A DNA stretch of 64,000 bases, taken from positions 1 through 64,000 of the forward strand of contig NZ_JACCLX010000016.1 in the NCBI RefSeq assembly GCF_024490875.1, written 5' to 3'. This document shows, piece after piece, positions 62,118 to 64,000 of the stretch. The stretch's first letter is position 1, and each line of letters starts with the position of its first letter. This DNA comes from Methanocaldococcus sp. (GTDB lineage Archaea > AGJL01 > Methanococci > Methanococcales > Methanocaldococcaceae). The notes under the pieces were generated by a model that searched no databases, had not been told where the DNA came from, and saw only the letters and a list, made by a program, of their open reading frames with translations. The position numbers were made by a program, and so were the translations under genes.

Positions 62118-64000
62118 TTAATAAGTTCCCATCATCTTTGGAAATGCTTCATAATATCTCTTTTTAAGTTCGCTTACATCTAAATTGATAACCTCTTTTT
62201 TGTTAATAGTTATTTTTAATTTATTGTTTTTTTCAACTTTTCCAATTACATAAGCATTGCCTAATTTATTTAAAACTTTATCTTTGTTTTCCTCACTAAC
62301 AGATAATATAATTCTCCCAGATGTTTCAGAAAACAGTAATATATCTTCTCTTAAATTATTTTTATTGTATTCAGTTAAATCTACATTTAAGCCAACATTG
62401 TTTATTATTACCATCTTTGCTAATGCTACAGCCAATCCTCCTCTTGAACAATCTACTGCCTCATTGACTAAACCTTCCTTTATAACTTCCCTTACTTCAG
62501 AATATATATTCTTTTCCATCTCTAAATCAACTCTTGGAACTTTTCCATTTTCAGTATTATGTATAACTTTGTAGTACTCACTACCTCCCATTTCATCTTT
62601 AGTTTCATTAGTTATAATTAAAAGGTCTCCTTCTTTAATCTTGTTAAATACAGAAGGAACTTTTTCAACATTTTCTATTTTACCTAAAACAAATATTGCA
62701 GGAGTTGGATTTATTGGATGTTCATTTCCATTAATAATGGTTTCATTGTATAAACTTACATTTCCTCCAACAACTGGAATTTCAAAGAATTCTGCCGCAT
62801 CTGATAAACCCCTAATACATTCTGAAAGTTGCCAGAATCTCTCTGGTTTTTCAGGATTTCCAAAGTTTAAATTATCGAGCATTGCTATTGGTTCAGATCC
62901 AACTGTTGCTAAATTTCTAACTGCTTCAGCAACTGCATTTATTGAACCAACATAAGGATTTAACTTACAGTATCTTGAATTACAGTCGGTAGTTAATGCT
63001 ATACCCATTGGATATACTTCGTTTATCCTTAGCACAGCCGCATCTTTTCCTGGCTTTATAACTGTTCTAATTTGAACATCGTAGTCATACTGCTGATATA
63101 TCCACTCTTTTGAACAGATATTAGGACTTTCGAGCAATTTTAACAATACTTCATTTAAATCCTCAGGCATTTTTATTTTTTCTTTATCATCTTCTTTTTC
63201 TTTAATATCTTCTCTTCCCTCTCTATCATATAGTGGAGCTTCACATAATAAATCCAATGGCAAATCAACTACCATCTCTCCATTATATTTTGCTATAATT
63301 CTCTTTTCAGGAATAGTTTTTCCAATAACTGATGCAGGTAATTCAAATTTTTTAAAGATTTTAATTATTTCTTCTTCACTTCCTGGTTCAACAGCCAATA
63401 ACATTCTCTCCTGACTTTCAGAAACCATAATTTCGTAAGGAGATAGAGGCTCTCTCAATATAACATTTTCTAAGTAAAGTTCGCAACCAACTCCTCCACC
63501 ATAGCACATTTCAGATGACGCTCCTGAAAGTCCTGCCGCACCCAAATCTTTCATTGCCTTAACTTTTCCTGTTTTCACGGCCTCTAAGACAGCATCAATT
63601 AAACATTTTTCAGCGAAAGCATCTCCAACCTGAACACAAGGTCTTTCTTCCTCACTCTCTTCAGTTAAATCTTTTGACGCGAATGAAGCCCCTCCTATTC
63701 CGTCCCTACCTGTAGATCCAACTAATATTAAAGACAAACCTGGTTCTTTGGCTTTTCCTGTAATGATTTCATTTTCTTTAACTAAACCTACACATACGAC
63801 ATTCACTAAGTTGTTGTAATCAAAGGAACTGTCGAATTCACACTCTCCACCAACAGTTGGAACACCGATTCTGTTTCCATAATCTCCTATTCCTCTAACA
63901 ACTCCATCAATTAGCCATCTAACTTTATCTTTTTCTTTTCCATTAACATCTCCAAATCTTAAAGGATCCATTAATGCAATTGGCTTAGCACCCATTGACA
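62118..64000 (-). CDS. purL: Phosphoribosylformylglycinamidine synthase II (5' end cut)
   Basis: This makes formylglycinamidine ribonucleotide in purine synthesis. Visible are [59 protein letters not shown] and, in the second half, [13 protein letters not shown] and [10 protein letters not shown]. The reading frame is open to the window edge at 64000, so roughly the first 100 residues lie outside. What is present is 627 codons of a protein usually about 720-730 long. Confidence 0.95.
   Translation of the reverse strand, partial: SMGAKPIALMDPLRFGDVNGKEKDKVRWLIDGVVRGIGDYGNRIGVPTVGGECEFDSSFDYNNLVNVVCVGLVKENEIITGKAKEPGLSLILVGSTGRDGIGGASFASKDLTEESEEERPCVQVGDAFAEKCLIDAVLEAVKTGKVKAMKDLGAAGLSGASSEMCYGGGVGCELYLENVILREPLSPYEIMVSESQERMLLAVEPGSEEEIIKIFKKFELPASVIGKTIPEKRIIAKYNGEMVVDLPLDLLCEAPLYDREGREDIKEKEDDKEKIKMPEDLNEVLLKLLESPNICSKEWIYQQYDYDVQIRTVIKPGKDAAVLRINEVYPMGIALTTDCNSRYCKLNPYVGSINAVAEAVRNLATVGSEPIAMLDNLNFGNPEKPERFWQLSECIRGLSDAAEFFEIPVVGGNVSLYNETIINGNEHPINPTPAIFVLGKIENVEKVPSVFNKIKEGDLLIITNETKDEMGGSEYYKVIHNTENGKVPRVDLEMEKNIYSEVREVIKEGLVNEAVDCSRGGLAVALAKMVIINNVGLNVDLTEYNKNNLREDILLFSETSGRIILSVSEENKDKVLNKLGNAYVIGKVEKNNKLKITINKKEVINLDVSELKKRYYEAFPKMMGTY

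Overview
The window reads as chromosomal DNA of a hyperthermophilic methanogen of the Methanocaldococcus type. The evidence is its very AT-rich composition, GGTGAT-type ribosome sites, genes close in sequence and often in order to what I recall of M. jannaschii, a methanogen-type seryl-tRNA synthetase, GatDE, the archaeal shikimate kinase, an intron-containing elongator tRNA-Met, and leader-plus-short-repeat CRISPR loci. The species cannot be fixed without a search. Homologue names from M. jannaschii are from memory.

Layout: 1-870 is a leader, a short degenerate CRISPR array and a conserved right flank; a second copy lies at 30283-31090. 900-8000 (minus strand) holds a CobN-like chelatase, archaeal shikimate kinase, a secreted nuclease lipoprotein, shikimate dehydrogenase, an iron-sulfur flavoprotein and a YjbQ protein. 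8100-14650 is an envelope or glycan block: two GT-C-like membrane proteins, a DPM1-like glycosyltransferase, a TctA-like permease and a flippase-like protein. 14800-24300 is mostly housekeeping (SerRS, TrpE, DHPS-like protein, PAC2 protein, DUF473, SF1 helicase, radical SAM enzyme) around a 385-bp cluster of small palindromes. 24431-24730 carries divergent tRNA-Leu and tRNA-Met genes, followed by a frameshifted Cas6b-like gene. 26200-30200 has UbiX, SRP54 and the DUF39/CBS plus NIL-ferredoxin pair linked to homocysteine synthesis.

After the second CRISPR element come a divergent MCM, pyruvate carboxylase (pycB-pycA), aIF5A, a radical SAM activase and a minus-strand run of membrane and surface proteins ending in a broken DUF4855-like gene. 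42800-47100 has a four-CBS sensor, UPF0216, an MrpF-like protein, a glycosyltransferase, dihydroorotase and a NikR-like repressor without the usual metal ligands. 47100-56500 holds gatE, gatD, a radical SAM protein, cbiD, thiL, an archaeosortase, a tRNA m5C methyltransferase, rtcA and archease. 56500-64000 has a histone remnant, UMP kinase, a zinc-ribbon protein, rps6e, aIF2-gamma, MetRS and a truncated purL.

Non-coding content is the most unusual part: two box C/D guide RNAs on the minus strand (50423-50481, 56510-56570), a perfect kink-turn hairpin (42571-42601, minus), a GC-rich structured RNA candidate before rps6e, and a four-copy 'double hairpin' element of about 65-70 bp, two copies of which sit inside the CRISPR arrays. 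No complete new defence or biosynthetic system is visible. The best candidates for novelty are the double-hairpin family, its presence in both arrays, and the kink-turn hairpin.
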